Part shown: piece by piece, positions 16,371-26,297 of the stretch
Layout of the letters: each line of letters starts with the position of its first letter
How positions within the stretch are numbered: position 1 is the stretch's first letter
Assembly (NCBI GenBank): GCA_902587215.1
Contig: CACIKJ010000001.1
Span: 1-64,000 of the forward strand
Direction of reading: 5' to 3'
Length of the DNA: 64,000 bases
DNA from: an uncultured Pelagibacteraceae bacterium
Lineage (GTDB): Bacteria > Pseudomonadota > Alphaproteobacteria > Pelagibacterales > Pelagibacteraceae
Position numbers and translations under genes: made by a program
The notes under the pieces: generated by a model
The model's database searches: none
What the model was told of the DNA's origin: nothing
What the model saw: only the letters and a program-made list of their open reading frames with translations

Positions 16371-17872
16371 TAAAATATAGACTTTCTTTTATTTTTTTTT
16401 AACTTTCTCTGATTTACTTCGATATTCAACTTATCTAGTTGGCCATTTTTTAGATTTTTAAGATTTTGAACTGCTCTTAAAAATCTTTCACTTTCCTTAT
16501 TTGAAATAATTTTATTAGTAAGAGTTCTGAATTTTTTTATATAGTTTTCTCTTTTAAATGGTCTAGCACCATATGGGTGCGCATCCGCTCTTTCTAATTC
16601 TTCAGTAATCTTTTTGCCGTTTTTTAAGGTTACAGCTACTTTTGCACCAAAACATTTTTTCTTTGGGTTTGAATTGTGATATTTCCTGGTCCATTTCTTA
16701 TCCTCATGTGTTCTTATTGATCTCCATAATTTAATGGTACTATTTCTATTAGATCTGGACTTACTATAAGATTTTTCATGATGCCAATCACCATCTTCTA
16801 AAGCAACGGCAAATATATACATAATAGAGTGATCAAGTGTTTCTCTGCTTGCATTAGGATCCATTTTTTGTGGATCATTTGCACCTGTTCCGATTACGTA
16901 GTGCGTGTGATGACTCGTAAAAATATCTACCTTTTTAATATCTTTAAGATTAACAATTTTATTTTTAAGTTTTTTAGCAAGATCTATAAGTGCCTGAGCT
17001 TGGTATTCAGCTGAATATTCTTTTGTGTATGTTTCAAGTATCGCTTTTTTTTCTTCATTTTTTTTTGGTAAAGGAACTTTGTAATTTGCTTTTTTACCAT
17101 CCAGAATTCTTGCTATAACGCTATCTTCACCTTCATATATAGGGCTTGGTCCACCTTCACCTCTCATTGCTCGATCTACAGCTTCAATTCCTAATTTTCC
17201 AGCATGTGCAGGCGCAAACGCTTTCCAACTTGAAATTTCACCTTTTCTAGATTGTCTTGTTGAAACAGTGGTATGTAAAGATTGTTGAATTGCCTGATAA
17301 ATAGTTTCCGTATTTAATTTTAGCATTGAACCAATTCCCGCAGCAACGCTTGGCCCCAAGTGTGCAATATGATCAATTTTATGTTTATGTAAACAAATTC
17401 CCTTTACTAAATTAACTTGTACCTCGTAAGCTGTGATGATTCCTCTTAATAAATCAATACCATTTTTTTTTAATTGTTGTGCAACTGCTAATAGAGGCGG
17501 AATGTTATCACCAGGATGACTATAATCTTCAGCTAAAAAAGTATCATGAAAATCAAGCTCTCTAACAGCAGTACCGTTAGTCCAAGCTACCCACTCACAA
17601 TCAAATTTTTTTTTTGAATTAATACCAAATATTGTGGCCCCATTTTTTTTTGGGTGAGAAAGAGCCATTTCTCTTGATGATATTACCGGCTTTCTATTCA
17701 GTGAAGCTATTGCAACAGATGCATTATCAATAATTCTATTGATAACCATTTCTATAGAATTTTCATTTAACTTAGCATTATCACTAGCAATCTCAGCAAT
17801 CTTCCATGCCAACTGTTTATTCTTTAAAAGTTTTTTTTTAGATGGAAAGACTTTAACTTTATGTAATATCAA
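16370..17872 (-). CDS. prpD: 2-methylcitrate dehydratase
   Basis: A 500-residue MmgE/PrpD-family dehydratase that converts 2-methylcitrate to 2-methyl-cis-aconitate without an iron-sulfur cluster. Typical segments are [40 protein letters not shown] and [20 protein letters not shown]. The start is a TTG at 17872; it is preferred because AAGGAG lies 5 bases upstream in the transcript and no nearer ATG gives a better N-terminus. First gene of the prp operon; no PrpR or other regulator lies next to it. Confidence 0.92.
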   Translation of the reverse strand: MILHKVKVFPSKKKLLKNKQLAWKIAEIASDNAKLNENSIEMVINRIIDNASVAIASLNRKPVISSREMALSHPKKNGATIFGINSKKKFDCEWVAWTNGTAVRELDFHDTFLAEDYSHPGDNIPPLLAVAQQLKKNGIDLLRGIITAYEVQVNLVKGICLHKHKIDHIAHLGPSVAAGIGSMLKLNTETIYQAIQQSLHTTVSTRQSRKGEISSWKAFAPAHAGKLGIEAVDRAMRGEGGPSPIYEGEDSVIARILDGKKANYKVPLPKKNEEKKAILETYTKEYSAEYQAQALIDLAKKLKNKIVNLKDIKKVDIFTSHHTHYVIGTGANDPQKMDPNASRETLDHSIMYIFAVALEDGDWHHEKSYSKSRSNRNSTIKLWRSIRTHEDKKWTRKYHNSNPKKKCFGAKVAVTLKNGKKITEELERADAHPYGARPFKRENYIKKFRTLTNKIISNKESERFLRAVQNLKNLKNGQLDKLNIEVNQRKLKKNKRKSIF

Positions 17873-17923
17873 TTTAACTCCTTAAGGATAGTTATTTACA
17901 TCCAGCTATAAATTTAATCAATA

Positions 17924-18613
17924 TTAATGATTAATATATTTAACAACTATTTCTTCTATACCAACAAAATCTTTGATTAAATGGTCATGATGTATTTCAG
18001 ATGATTTTTTTTCAGTATATCCATTGTCAATTAAAATAAAAGGAACCCCCGCACCTCTTGCAGTTTCTGCATCTGTCTCACTATCTCCAATCATAATTGA
18101 ATTATTAATATCTCCTTGCATGATTTCAATTACACTTATCAAGTGTCTCGGATCTGGCTTACAATAATTAAAGGTGTTGCTTCCAGCAACATACTCAAAA
18201 TAATCATTTATTTTTAATTGTTTAAGCAATTTTATTGCTAAATGTTCTTGTTTATTAGTACAAACACCTAAAGCAAATTTTTTATTCTTACACCATTTTA
18301 AAAAATTTTCAGTTCCGTTCAAAAGTTGACTTTCTACGCATATATTTTTTGAATAGAATTTCAAAAATTCGTCAACCATCTCTTTTTTTATATGGTCATT
18401 TTTAATACTCTTAAAATTTTTTTGAGCATTGCCCCAAACAGATCTCCCAATTAATGAGCTTGCACCTTTTCCAACTAATTTTTTTAAATCCTCTGGATAT
18501 TTAGTGGGATATCCATATTTCTTCATGACATGATTATGTGCGTTAATTAAATCTGGCGCAGTTTCAGCTAAAGTACCGTCTACATCAAATATTATTGTTA
18601 GTTTTTGACTCAT
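17924..18613 (-). CDS. gph: HAD-family phosphatase, phosphoglycolate phosphatase type
   Basis: A 229-residue haloacid dehalogenase phosphatase. Motif I is TIIFDVDGTLAETAPDLI, with nucleophile Asp and general acid Asp; motif II is GVCTNKQ; the motif III Lys is in CKPDPRHLI; motif IV is MIGDSETDAETARGAGVPFI. The DGTLxETxPDL pattern and the cap domain suggest phosphoglycolate phosphatase, which recycles a DNA-repair or photorespiration product; related sugar-phosphate phosphatases are possible. It lies 51 bases upstream of prpD on the same strand and diverges from the GlmU-like gene. Confidence 0.85.
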   Translation of the reverse strand: MSQKLTIIFDVDGTLAETAPDLINAHNHVMKKYGYPTKYPEDLKKLVGKGASSLIGRSVWGNAQKNFKSIKNDHIKKEMVDEFLKFYSKNICVESQLLNGTENFLKWCKNKKFALGVCTNKQEHLAIKLLKQLKINDYFEYVAGSNTFNYCKPDPRHLISVIEIMQGDINNSIMIGDSETDAETARGAGVPFILIDNGYTEKKSSEIHHDHLIKDFVGIEEIVVKYINH

Positions 18614-18683
18614 ATTTTAAAGTATTAATAAGAAATAATTTGTGACTTAATTATACTAATTACTTAAATATATATAAAATTAA

Positions 18684-19295
18684 ATGAAGCAAGAATTAAT
18701 TCAAAAAAGATTGAGAGAAAAATTTCTTAAACAAGGGGTAAAAATGATGTCTCCTGAAACTGTTTTTTTCTCAAGTAAAACAAAAATAGGCAAAAATGTT
18801 TCTATAGAACCATATGTAGTATTTATTGGAAAAGTAGAAATACAAAATAATGTTACTGTTAAATCATTTTCGCATTTAGAGGATGTAAGGATAAATAATA
18901 ATGTTTTAATTGGTCCATTTACCAGATTAAGACCAGGAACCATATTAGAAGACAATACAAAAATAGGAAACTTTGTTGAAATAAAAAAAAGCAGGATAGG
19001 AAAAAACTCAAAAGTAAATCATTTATCTTATGTTGGTGATACTAGAATAGGAAAAAGTGTAAATATAGGTGCTGGAACAATTACTTGTAATTATGATGGA
19101 TTTAAAAAAAGCAAAACTATAATTAAAGATAAAGTCTTTATTGGATCTAACACATCTTTAGTAGCCCCTGTAATTATCGATGAACTAAGTGTAATAGGAG
19201 CTGGTTCAGTTATAACACGTAAAGTAAATAAAAGATCTCTAGCATTAACAAGATCTAAACAAATAGAGGTGAAAAATTACAAAAGGAAGAAATAA
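18684..19295 (+). CDS. Standalone GlmU-type glucosamine-1-phosphate N-acetyltransferase domain
   Basis: A 203-residue left-handed beta-helix protein that aligns by eye with only the C-terminal half of GlmU. It starts at the linker helix ([20 protein letters not shown]) and keeps the acetyltransferase residues: [38 protein letters not shown] [13 protein letters not shown], and [14 protein letters not shown]. The ~225-residue N-terminal uridylyltransferase domain of standard GlmU (~455 residues) is absent, and nothing upstream could encode it. The ATG of glmS follows directly after its stop. It probably acetylates GlcN-1-P for UDP-GlcNAc synthesis while another enzyme performs uridylyl transfer. 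Confidence 0.88.
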   Translation: MKQELIQKRLREKFLKQGVKMMSPETVFFSSKTKIGKNVSIEPYVVFIGKVEIQNNVTVKSFSHLEDVRINNNVLIGPFTRLRPGTILEDNTKIGNFVEIKKSRIGKNSKVNHLSYVGDTRIGKSVNIGAGTITCNYDGFKKSKTIIKDKVFIGSNTSLVAPVIIDELSVIGAGSVITRKVNKRSLALTRSKQIEVKNYKRKK

Positions 19296-21116
19296 ATGTG
19301 TGGAATAGTTGGAATAACAAGTACTAAAAATGTTTCAAGTTCAATATTAAACTCTCTAAGAAAATTAGAATACAGAGGCTATGATTCAGCTGGGATTGCA
19401 ACTTTAGAAAATGGAATAATCAAAGAAGTTAAATGTGAAGGTAGGGTAGATGCTTTAGAGACAAATTTAGCAAAGCAAAATTTAGACGGAAATGTTGGAA
19501 TAGGGCATGTAAGATGGGCCACACATGGGGTTCCCAGCACCGTCAATGCTCATCCTCATTCTTCAGATAGGGTTTCTGTTGTACACAATGGTATAATTGA
19601 AAATTCAACATTGTTAAAAAAATTATTAATTAAAAAAGGCTATATATTTAAATCACAAACAGATACTGAAGTTATAGTGCATCTAATTAGTGATTATTTA
19701 AAAAAAAATGACTTAAAAAATGCAATAATCAAAATGTTAAAAAGATTGCACGGAAGCTTTGCATTGGGAATTATTTTTCAAGATCAACCTGATTTATTAA
19801 TTGGCGCAAGAAGAGGATCACCTTTAGCTGTAGGATATGGGCCAAATGAAAATTATCTTGGATCGGACTCTTATGCTTTAAAATCTATGACTAATAAAGT
19901 TACTTACTTAGATGATAGTGAGTTTTGTATAATTAAAAATGATAATGTAGAATTTTTTGATGAGGCTGGAAAAAAAATTAATAAAAAAATATTAGAACTC
20001 TCAAAAGACGATAAAGAATATGAAAAAGGAGATTATAAACATTTTATGGCAAAAGAAATTGATGAGCAGCCAATGACAATTAAAAATTGTGTAAATGAAT
20101 ATATAGATAAGATTAGCAATTCCATTAATATTTATAATTTTCCATGGAAAAAAAATGATCTAAAATCAATATTATTAATAGGATGTGGCACAGCTTATCA
20201 TTCGTGTTTAATGGCTAAATATTGGTTTGAACAGATGACCAATCTAGATGTAAACGTAGATGTTGCTTCTGAATTTAGATATAGGAAAAACAAGTTTAAA
20301 AAAGATTGTTTATATATATTTGTTTCTCAATCTGGAGAAACTGCTGATACTTATGCTGCTTTAGATTTATGTAACAAAAATAAAGTAAAAACATGTTCGA
20401 TTGTAAATGTTGTTGAAAGTTCTATTGCAAGAGATTCAAAATTTGTACTGCCAATACATTGCGGTCCTGAGGTAGGAGTAGCTTCAACCAAAGCTTTTTT
20501 GGGACAAATGCTAGTTCTATATATTCTTTGTTTAAAATTGGCTAAAGATAGAAAAGAGATAGATAAAAAAATATTAAGTTCAAAGATAAAATCATTATTA
20601 GATTTATCAAAAAATGTTAAAAAAACCCTTTTAACTGAAGATCAAATTCAATTAGTTTGTAAAAGCTTTGCTGATGCAAAAGGCTCTATGTTTTTAGGAA
20701 GAGGTTTTTCCTACCCTATAGCTCTGGAGGGTGCACTTAAGTTAAAAGAATTAGTTTATGTGCATGCTGAAGGGTACCCCGCAGGTGAAATGAAACATGG
20801 ACCCTTGGCCCTAATTGAAAATGGAATGCCTGTTGTAGTCTTAGCTCCTAGAGATGAATATTTTAAAAAAACTATTTCAAACATGCAAGAGGTGATTGCT
20901 AGAGGAGCAAAAGTACTTTTAATTACCAACAAAAGCAAAGATGAAGTAGTTCATGAAAACATTTGGCAATCTATAAAAGTAGAAAATACAATTGATGATT
21001 TATTGCCTTTTCTTATTACTGTTCCATTACAAAAACTTGCCTATCATTCTGCATTAAACAAAGGATATGATATAGATAAGCCAAGAAATTTAGCAAAATC
21101 TGTCACTGTTGAATAA
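19296..21116 (+). CDS. glmS: Glutamine-fructose-6-phosphate aminotransferase
   Basis: A 606-residue enzyme making glucosamine-6-phosphate from fructose-6-phosphate and glutamine, the entry to peptidoglycan and LPS amino sugars. The N-terminal class II glutaminase begins MCGIVGITSTKN, so Cys2 becomes the nucleophile; RWATHGVPSTVNAHPH and VVHNGIIEN follow. Two SIS isomerase domains carry SQSGETADTYAALDL and EVGVASTKAFLGQML, and the end DKPRNLAKSVTVE is the canonical C-terminus. It abuts the GlmU-like acetyltransferase gene with no gap. No glmS ribozyme or leader is possible at this junction. Confidence 0.97.
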   Translation: MCGIVGITSTKNVSSSILNSLRKLEYRGYDSAGIATLENGIIKEVKCEGRVDALETNLAKQNLDGNVGIGHVRWATHGVPSTVNAHPHSSDRVSVVHNGIIENSTLLKKLLIKKGYIFKSQTDTEVIVHLISDYLKKNDLKNAIIKMLKRLHGSFALGIIFQDQPDLLIGARRGSPLAVGYGPNENYLGSDSYALKSMTNKVTYLDDSEFCIIKNDNVEFFDEAGKKINKKILELSKDDKEYEKGDYKHFMAKEIDEQPMTIKNCVNEYIDKISNSINIYNFPWKKNDLKSILLIGCGTAYHSCLMAKYWFEQMTNLDVNVDVASEFRYRKNKFKKDCLYIFVSQSGETADTYAALDLCNKNKVKTCSIVNVVESSIARDSKFVLPIHCGPEVGVASTKAFLGQMLVLYILCLKLAKDRKEIDKKILSSKIKSLLDLSKNVKKTLLTEDQIQLVCKSFADAKGSMFLGRGFSYPIALEGALKLKELVYVHAEGYPAGEMKHGPLALIENGMPVVVLAPRDEYFKKTISNMQEVIARGAKVLLITNKSKDEVVHENIWQSIKVENTIDDLLPFLITVPLQKLAYHSALNKGYDIDKPRNLAKSVTVE

Positions 21117-21151
21117 TTGATAAACTCTGTTAAAACAATTTAAAGTTGAAT

Positions 21152-22531
21152 ATGAAAAAATGGAAATTAAATAGTTGGAGAAATTATCCTGTTAAACACA
21201 TCCCAACTTATGAGGATGAGAAGGAACTGAATTCTGTTCTTGGTAAATTGAAATCATTTCCTCCTTTAGTTTTCGCAGGTGAAACAAGACATCTTAAGCA
21301 GCAATTAGCTGAAGTAGTTGATGGTAAGGCATTTTTATTACAAGGTGGAGATTGTGCAGAAAGTTTTGCCGAATTTAATCCAGACAATATAAGAGATTAT
21401 TTTAAAGCAATATTGCAAATGTCTCTCGTTTTAACTTATTCTGCGTCATTACCAGTAGTGAAACTTGGAAGAATTGCTGGGCAATTTTCAAAACCGAGAA
21501 GCGCTCCTACTGAAAAGCAAGGAGATATAGAGCTGCCCAGTTATTTAGGAGATAATATTAATGGAATAGAATTTACAGAGAGGGCCAGAAAGCCAGATCC
21601 AAAAAGATTATTTAAAGCTTATTCTCAAGCAGCATCCACGCTTAATTTAATTAGAGCTTTTTGCCATGGAGGATTTGCAGATTTAAAAAAAGTTCATTTA
21701 TGGAATTTAGGTTATATTAAAAATAGTCCACAAGCCGCTAAATTTAAAGAGCTTGAGGATAAAATTGCAGATGCACTCGCATTTATGGAAGCATGCGGAA
21801 TTACTGCTGAGTTTAACAGAAGATTAAAAACTGTAAACTTCTGGACGTCACATGAAGCTTTACTTCTTCCCTTTGAGGAAAGCATGACAAGAATAGATTC
21901 AACAACTGGAGAGTATCATGATACATCAGCACATTTTGTTTGGATTGGTGATAGAACTAGACAACTTAATGGTGGTCATGTCGAATTTTGTAGGGGTATA
22001 GAAAATCCGATTGGAATAAAATGTGGACCAACATCAGACCCAGAAGAAATAGTTAAAATTTGCAATGTAATAAATCCTAAAAATGAAAAAGGCAAAATCA
22101 CTCTAATTTCCCGATTTGGGCACGAAAAAGTTGAGAAGTTTTTACCTAAATTAATTAGAAAAATTAAAAAAGAAGGCATTCATGTTGTTTGGTCATGCGA
22201 TCCAATGCATGGAAATACAATTAAATCTACAACGGGTTTTAAAACAAGACCATTTAATAATGTTTTAAAGGAGGTAAAAAACGTATTTGCAGTACATCAA
22301 GCCGAAGGAACTTTTGCAGGAGGATTACACATAGAGATGACAGGTCAAAATGTGACAGAATGTACAGGTGGTGCTCAAAAAATATCTGATCAGGACTTAT
22401 CTAGCAGATATCATACTCATTGTGACCCTAGACTTAACTCAAATCAAGCCTTAGAACTAGCATTTTTGATATCTGACGAGATTAAAAAGAATACAATTTA
22501 CAGCAGGACAAAAATACAAGCTGTATCTTAA
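21152..22531 (+). CDS. Class II 3-deoxy-7-phosphoheptulonate (DAHP) synthase
   Basis: A 459-residue type II (plant-like) DAHP synthase, the first step of the shikimate pathway, from PEP and erythrose-4-phosphate. Recognisable motifs are FLLQGGDCAESFAEF, VVKLGRIAGQFSKPRS, EFTERARKPDPKRLFKAYSQ, and the metal/PEP site GRKLTVEDxx-equivalent region followed by VVWSCDPMHGNT and GGLHIEMTGQNVTECTGG. I start it at the ATG at 21152; an in-frame TTG six bases earlier is possible but has no better ribosome site. Confidence 0.94.
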   Translation: MKKWKLNSWRNYPVKHIPTYEDEKELNSVLGKLKSFPPLVFAGETRHLKQQLAEVVDGKAFLLQGGDCAESFAEFNPDNIRDYFKAILQMSLVLTYSASLPVVKLGRIAGQFSKPRSAPTEKQGDIELPSYLGDNINGIEFTERARKPDPKRLFKAYSQAASTLNLIRAFCHGGFADLKKVHLWNLGYIKNSPQAAKFKELEDKIADALAFMEACGITAEFNRRLKTVNFWTSHEALLLPFEESMTRIDSTTGEYHDTSAHFVWIGDRTRQLNGGHVEFCRGIENPIGIKCGPTSDPEEIVKICNVINPKNEKGKITLISRFGHEKVEKFLPKLIRKIKKEGIHVVWSCDPMHGNTIKSTTGFKTRPFNNVLKEVKNVFAVHQAEGTFAGGLHIEMTGQNVTECTGGAQKISDQDLSSRYHTHCDPRLNSNQALELAFLISDEIKKNTIYSRTKIQAVS

Positions 22532-22555
22532 AAAAAAACAATTATTATCAGCATT

Positions 22556-23293
22556 ATGAATACTAAGGAAAAAATAAAATTCATTTCTAATTGGATAGGT
22601 AACTATGTAAAAGAAATGCCAGTTAGCGCTAAATCTTTAGTAATTGGTGTATCTGGAGGCATAGACTCTTCTGTCTCAAGCACATTGAGTGCAATGACAG
22701 GTTTAAAAACAATAGTTTTATGCATGCCAATTAAACAACATAAATTTCAACATGATTTAAGCATTAAACATAAAGAATGGTTAATGAAAAATTTCAGTAA
22801 TGTAGAAGGTCATATAATTGAGCTAGATGGATTATTTAAATCTTTTGAAAATAATTTATCAAATTTTAAAAATGATCATGGTTTCGCTAATTCTAGAGCA
22901 AGACTTAGAATGACAACTCTATATCAAGTGGCAGCAGCAAATAATGGTATTGTAGTAGGTACAGGGAATAAAGTTGAAGATTTTGGCGTTGGGTTTTACA
23001 CAAAATATGGTGATGGAGGAGTAGATATTTCTCCAATAGCAGACTGTAATAAGTCAGAAATTTGGGAGATTGGGAAAGAATTAAATATCTTAAAAGAAAT
23101 AATTGATGCACCACCAACAGATGGCTTATGGGATGATGGAAGAACGGATGAGGGACAACTTGGAATGAGTTATAAAGATATAGAAATTGCAATGAATGAT
23201 CCAAAATCCCCAAATAGAGAAAAATACGAAAAAATAAGGCTTACAAATCTACACAAAATGGAGCCAATTCCAGTCTGTATAATTCCTAGATAA
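22556..23293 (+). CDS. nadE: NAD+ synthase (ammonia-dependent)
   Basis: A 245-residue N-type ATP pyrophosphatase that amidates nicotinate adenine dinucleotide to NAD+. The PP-loop is VIGVSGGIDSSVSSTL (near residue 30); GTGNKVEDFGVGFYTKYGDG and DISPIADCNKSEIWEIGKEL are typical of bacterial NadE. There is no glutaminase domain, so free ammonia is the likely donor. The stop codon sits in the loop of a 7-bp hairpin (23284-23300) that may influence the downstream cysS. Confidence 0.93.
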   Translation: MNTKEKIKFISNWIGNYVKEMPVSAKSLVIGVSGGIDSSVSSTLSAMTGLKTIVLCMPIKQHKFQHDLSIKHKEWLMKNFSNVEGHIIELDGLFKSFENNLSNFKNDHGFANSRARLRMTTLYQVAAANNGIVVGTGNKVEDFGVGFYTKYGDGGVDISPIADCNKSEIWEIGKELNILKEIIDAPPTDGLWDDGRTDEGQLGMSYKDIEIAMNDPKSPNREKYEKIRLTNLHKMEPIPVCIIPR

Positions 23294-23333
23294 TCTAGGA
23301 TTCACAAAACACTTAATTCAGTATATTCCTAGA
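23284..23333 (+). promoter_or_regulatory. Mutually exclusive hairpins at the nadE-cysS junction
   Basis: TCCTAGA (23284-23290), TCTAGGA (23294-23300) and a second TCCTAGA (23327-23333) occur within 50 bases. The middle copy can pair with either flank: upstream as a 3-base-loop hairpin enclosing the nadE stop, or downstream as a 26-base-loop stem ending 4 bases before the cysS ATG. Such competing stems are a common shape for attenuation or translational control. No T-tract follows, and T-box motifs are not seen. Confidence 0.45.
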
Positions 23334-23337
23334 AACA

Positions 23338-24699
23338 ATGAGCAAAGATATATTTTTAACTAATTCTTATGGAAATAAAAAAGAGAAATTTATTCCATTA
23401 GATCCTAAAAATATTGGTATGTATGTATGTGGTCCAACAGTATATGATGACCCACATATTGGTAATGCAAGACCATTAGTTATTTTTGATATTTTATTTA
23501 AAATTCTCAAATTAAAATATAAAGATAGTTCAGTAATTTATGTAAGAAATATAACAGATGTAGATGATAAAATTATTACATCATCAAAAGAAAAAAAAAT
23601 ATCAATTTCTGAACTAACAAATAAGATTACAAATAATTTTCATCAAGATTGTAAATATTTATTTTGTGAAAAACCAACTCAAGAACCAAAAGCAACTGAA
23701 AATATTGAATTAATGATCAAAATGATATCTGATTTAATATCTAAAGGCTTTGCTTATCAAAAAAATAAGCATGTATATTTTGAGGTCAAAAAATTTGAAG
23801 ATTACGGAAAATTATCAAATAAGGAATTAGACCAATTAATTGCAGGCTCTAGAGTAGAAATTTCTGAAAATAAAAAAAGTCCTGAAGATTTTGTGTTATG
23901 GAAACCTTCAAATAATGATGAACCTCATTGGCCATCACCATGGGGTAATGGAAGACCGGGTTGGCATTTAGAGTGTTCAGTTATGTCAAAAAAATATTTA
24001 AACGATGAATTTGATATACATGGTGGCGGGAGAGATCTAATTTTTCCTCACCATGAAAATGAAATTGCACAATCTAGATGTGCAAATAATACAAAGTCCT
24101 TCGCAAAATATTGGTTACACAACGGGTTTATAACAATGTCTAAAGAAAAAATGGCAAAATCTCAGGGAAATATTTTAAAAATAAAAGACTTTAAACATAA
24201 AGTGAGCGGTCAAGTTTTAAGATTTGCATTAATTAATGCACATTATAGACAGCCCTTAGACTGGAATGATGAATTAATTAAAAATTGCCAGAATACATTG
24301 GATAAATGGTATTCAGTTTACACTAAAGTTAATAATTTAAATGTATTACCTGATGAAATTCTTGAACCATTATTTGATGATCTTAATACACCTGGATATA
24401 TTTCTAAATTACATGAACTTTACTCTTTGGCAATTAAAGGTGGTCATGCAGAAAAGGAATTATTTAATAAAGCATGCAATTTTATTGGTTTATTATTAGA
24501 AGATAATGAAAAATGGAGATCTTATAAGAAAACAAACATAAAAATTTCTGAAAAAGAAATACTTAACAAAATAAATGAAAGAAATTCTGCAAGAAAAAAC
24601 AAAAATTTTGAATTAGCAGATAAGATAAGAGATGAACTGTTCGATTCTGGTATTCTAATTGAAGACAAAAATGATACAACATTATGGAAATATAAATGA
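23338..24699 (+). CDS. cysS: Cysteinyl-tRNA synthetase
   Basis: A 453-residue class I aminoacyl-tRNA synthetase. MYVCGPTVYDDPHIGNARP holds the first zinc cysteine and the HIGH-type motif; GWHLECSVMS and GGGRDLIFPHHENE hold further zinc ligands; KMAKSQGN is the KMSKS loop. The C-terminal domain ends with the RDELFDSGILIEDKNDTTLW tail typical of bacterial CysRS. The start is 4 bases after the competing hairpin region. cimA overlaps its stop by 4 bases. Confidence 0.96.
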   Translation: MSKDIFLTNSYGNKKEKFIPLDPKNIGMYVCGPTVYDDPHIGNARPLVIFDILFKILKLKYKDSSVIYVRNITDVDDKIITSSKEKKISISELTNKITNNFHQDCKYLFCEKPTQEPKATENIELMIKMISDLISKGFAYQKNKHVYFEVKKFEDYGKLSNKELDQLIAGSRVEISENKKSPEDFVLWKPSNNDEPHWPSPWGNGRPGWHLECSVMSKKYLNDEFDIHGGGRDLIFPHHENEIAQSRCANNTKSFAKYWLHNGFITMSKEKMAKSQGNILKIKDFKHKVSGQVLRFALINAHYRQPLDWNDELIKNCQNTLDKWYSVYTKVNNLNVLPDEILEPLFDDLNTPGYISKLHELYSLAIKGGHAEKELFNKACNFIGLLLEDNEKWRSYKKTNIKISEKEILNKINERNSARKNKNFELADKIRDELFDSGILIEDKNDTTLWKYK

Positions 24700-26297
24700 G
24701 CAAAGAGAAATTATATATTTTTGATACGACTTTGAGAGATGGTGCGCAGACACAGGGTGTGGATTTCTCAATTGATGATAAATTAAAAATTGCTAAATCT
24801 TTGGACGATTTGGGTGTTGATTATATTGAAGGAGGGTGGCCTGGTGCAAATCCAACAGACACCGAATTTTTTCAAAAAATTGAAAAACTGAATAATTCTA
24901 CTTTAACTGCTTTTGGAATGACAAAAAAAACAGGCAGAAGTGCTGAAAATGATCCTGGCCTTTCTGCGTTATTGAATACTAATACACCTGCAATTTGCTT
25001 AGTAGGTAAGTCTTGGGATTTTCATGTAGATATAGCACTTGGAATATCCAAAGATGAAAATTTAGGAAATATTTCTGAAAGTGCTAAACATTTTGTTAGT
25101 CAAAAAAAAGAATTTATGTTTGATGCAGAACATTTTTTTGATGGATATAAAAATAATAAAGATTACGCATTATCCTGTATTAAAGCAGCCTTTGAAAATG
25201 GAGCTAGATGGATTGTACTTTGTGATACAAATGGTGGTACCTTGCCGAATGAAGTATTTGATATTGTTTCAGAGGTAACAAAAATTATACCTGGAAAAAA
25301 TTTAGGAATTCACGCACATAATGATACCGAAAATGCTGTTTCAAATTCTCTTTCTGCTGTTCTTGCAGGTGCAAGACAAATTCAAGGAACAATAAATGGT
25401 TTAGGAGAAAGATGTGGAAATGCTAATTTAATGTCTATTATTCCAACTTTACATCTAAAAAGAGTATTTAAAGAAAAGTTTGTAACTAATATTAAAGAGG
25501 AAAATATAAAAAAACTTACACAATGCTCAAGGTTGTTAGATGAAATACTTAATAGAAAACCAAATCAACATCTTCCATATGTTGGTGCCTCTGCATTCTC
25601 TCACAAAGGAGGGTTACATGTATCAGCAGTTCAAAAAGATCCTAAAACTTATGAACATATAGAACCAAAATTGGTGGGTAATTCAAGAAATATCATTGTT
25701 TCAGATCAGTCAGGAAAATCCAATATCATTTCTAGACTAAACTCGATTGGTATCGATTTTGAAGAAAATGATCCTAAGATAAAAAAATTATTAGATGAAG
25801 TAAAGGGTAGGGAATTTATTGGCTATAGTTATGATGGTGCAGATGCATCTTTCGAATTATTAGCTAGGAGAATTATTGGTACAATTCCAAGATATATTTC
25901 AATTAATGATTATGAGGTAACTGTAAAAAAAAAATCTAAAGATGAAATAGTATCATATGCGAAAGCAAAATTAGTAGTTGATAATAATTCAATTTTATGT
26001 GAAGGCGAGGGCAATGGACCTGTACATGCATTAGATAATGCTATTAGAAATAATATTGATAAGCTGGCAAAATATTCTGAATATTTGAAAGATTTAAAAC
26101 TTGTTGATTATAAAGTACGAATTCTCAATACTGGGACAGAAGCAACAACAAGAGTGTCTATTGAAAGCACAGACTCAAAAGGAAAAAATTGGTTTACAAT
26201 AGGAGTTTCACCCAACATAATTGATGCATCATTCAAAGCTTTAATAGATAGTTTAGATTATAAATTATTTAAAGATAATGCTCCTGCAAGCAGCTAA
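24696..26297 (+). CDS. cimA: (R)-citramalate synthase
   Basis: A 533-residue enzyme of the HMGL-like/LeuA superfamily that condenses acetyl-CoA with pyruvate to citramalate, giving a threonine-independent route to isoleucine. The N-terminal IFDTTLRDGAQTQGVDFS is the signature of the CimA group rather than LeuA. Metal and substrate segments are LGIHAHNDTENAVSNSL and GTINGLGERCGNANLMSI. The C-terminal ~150 residues form the regulatory LeuA dimer domain (YEVTVKKKSKDEIV...GNGPVHALDNAIRNN). Distinguishing it from a 2-isopropylmalate synthase rests on overall resemblance. It overlaps cysS (ATGA) and trmJ. Confidence 0.9.
   Translation: MSKEKLYIFDTTLRDGAQTQGVDFSIDDKLKIAKSLDDLGVDYIEGGWPGANPTDTEFFQKIEKLNNSTLTAFGMTKKTGRSAENDPGLSALLNTNTPAICLVGKSWDFHVDIALGISKDENLGNISESAKHFVSQKKEFMFDAEHFFDGYKNNKDYALSCIKAAFENGARWIVLCDTNGGTLPNEVFDIVSEVTKIIPGKNLGIHAHNDTENAVSNSLSAVLAGARQIQGTINGLGERCGNANLMSIIPTLHLKRVFKEKFVTNIKEENIKKLTQCSRLLDEILNRKPNQHLPYVGASAFSHKGGLHVSAVQKDPKTYEHIEPKLVGNSRNIIVSDQSGKSNIISRLNSIGIDFEENDPKIKKLLDEVKGREFIGYSYDGADASFELLARRIIGTIPRYISINDYEVTVKKKSKDEIVSYAKAKLVVDNNSILCEGEGNGPVHALDNAIRNNIDKLAKYSEYLKDLKLVDYKVRILNTGTEATTRVSIESTDSKGKNWFTIGVSPNIIDASFKALIDSLDYKLFKDNAPASS

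Noticed and set aside
23294..23337. T-box riboswitch before cysS
   Set aside because: The gap is only 44 bases and no T-box consensus or terminator is present; T-boxes are also not expected in this lineage.
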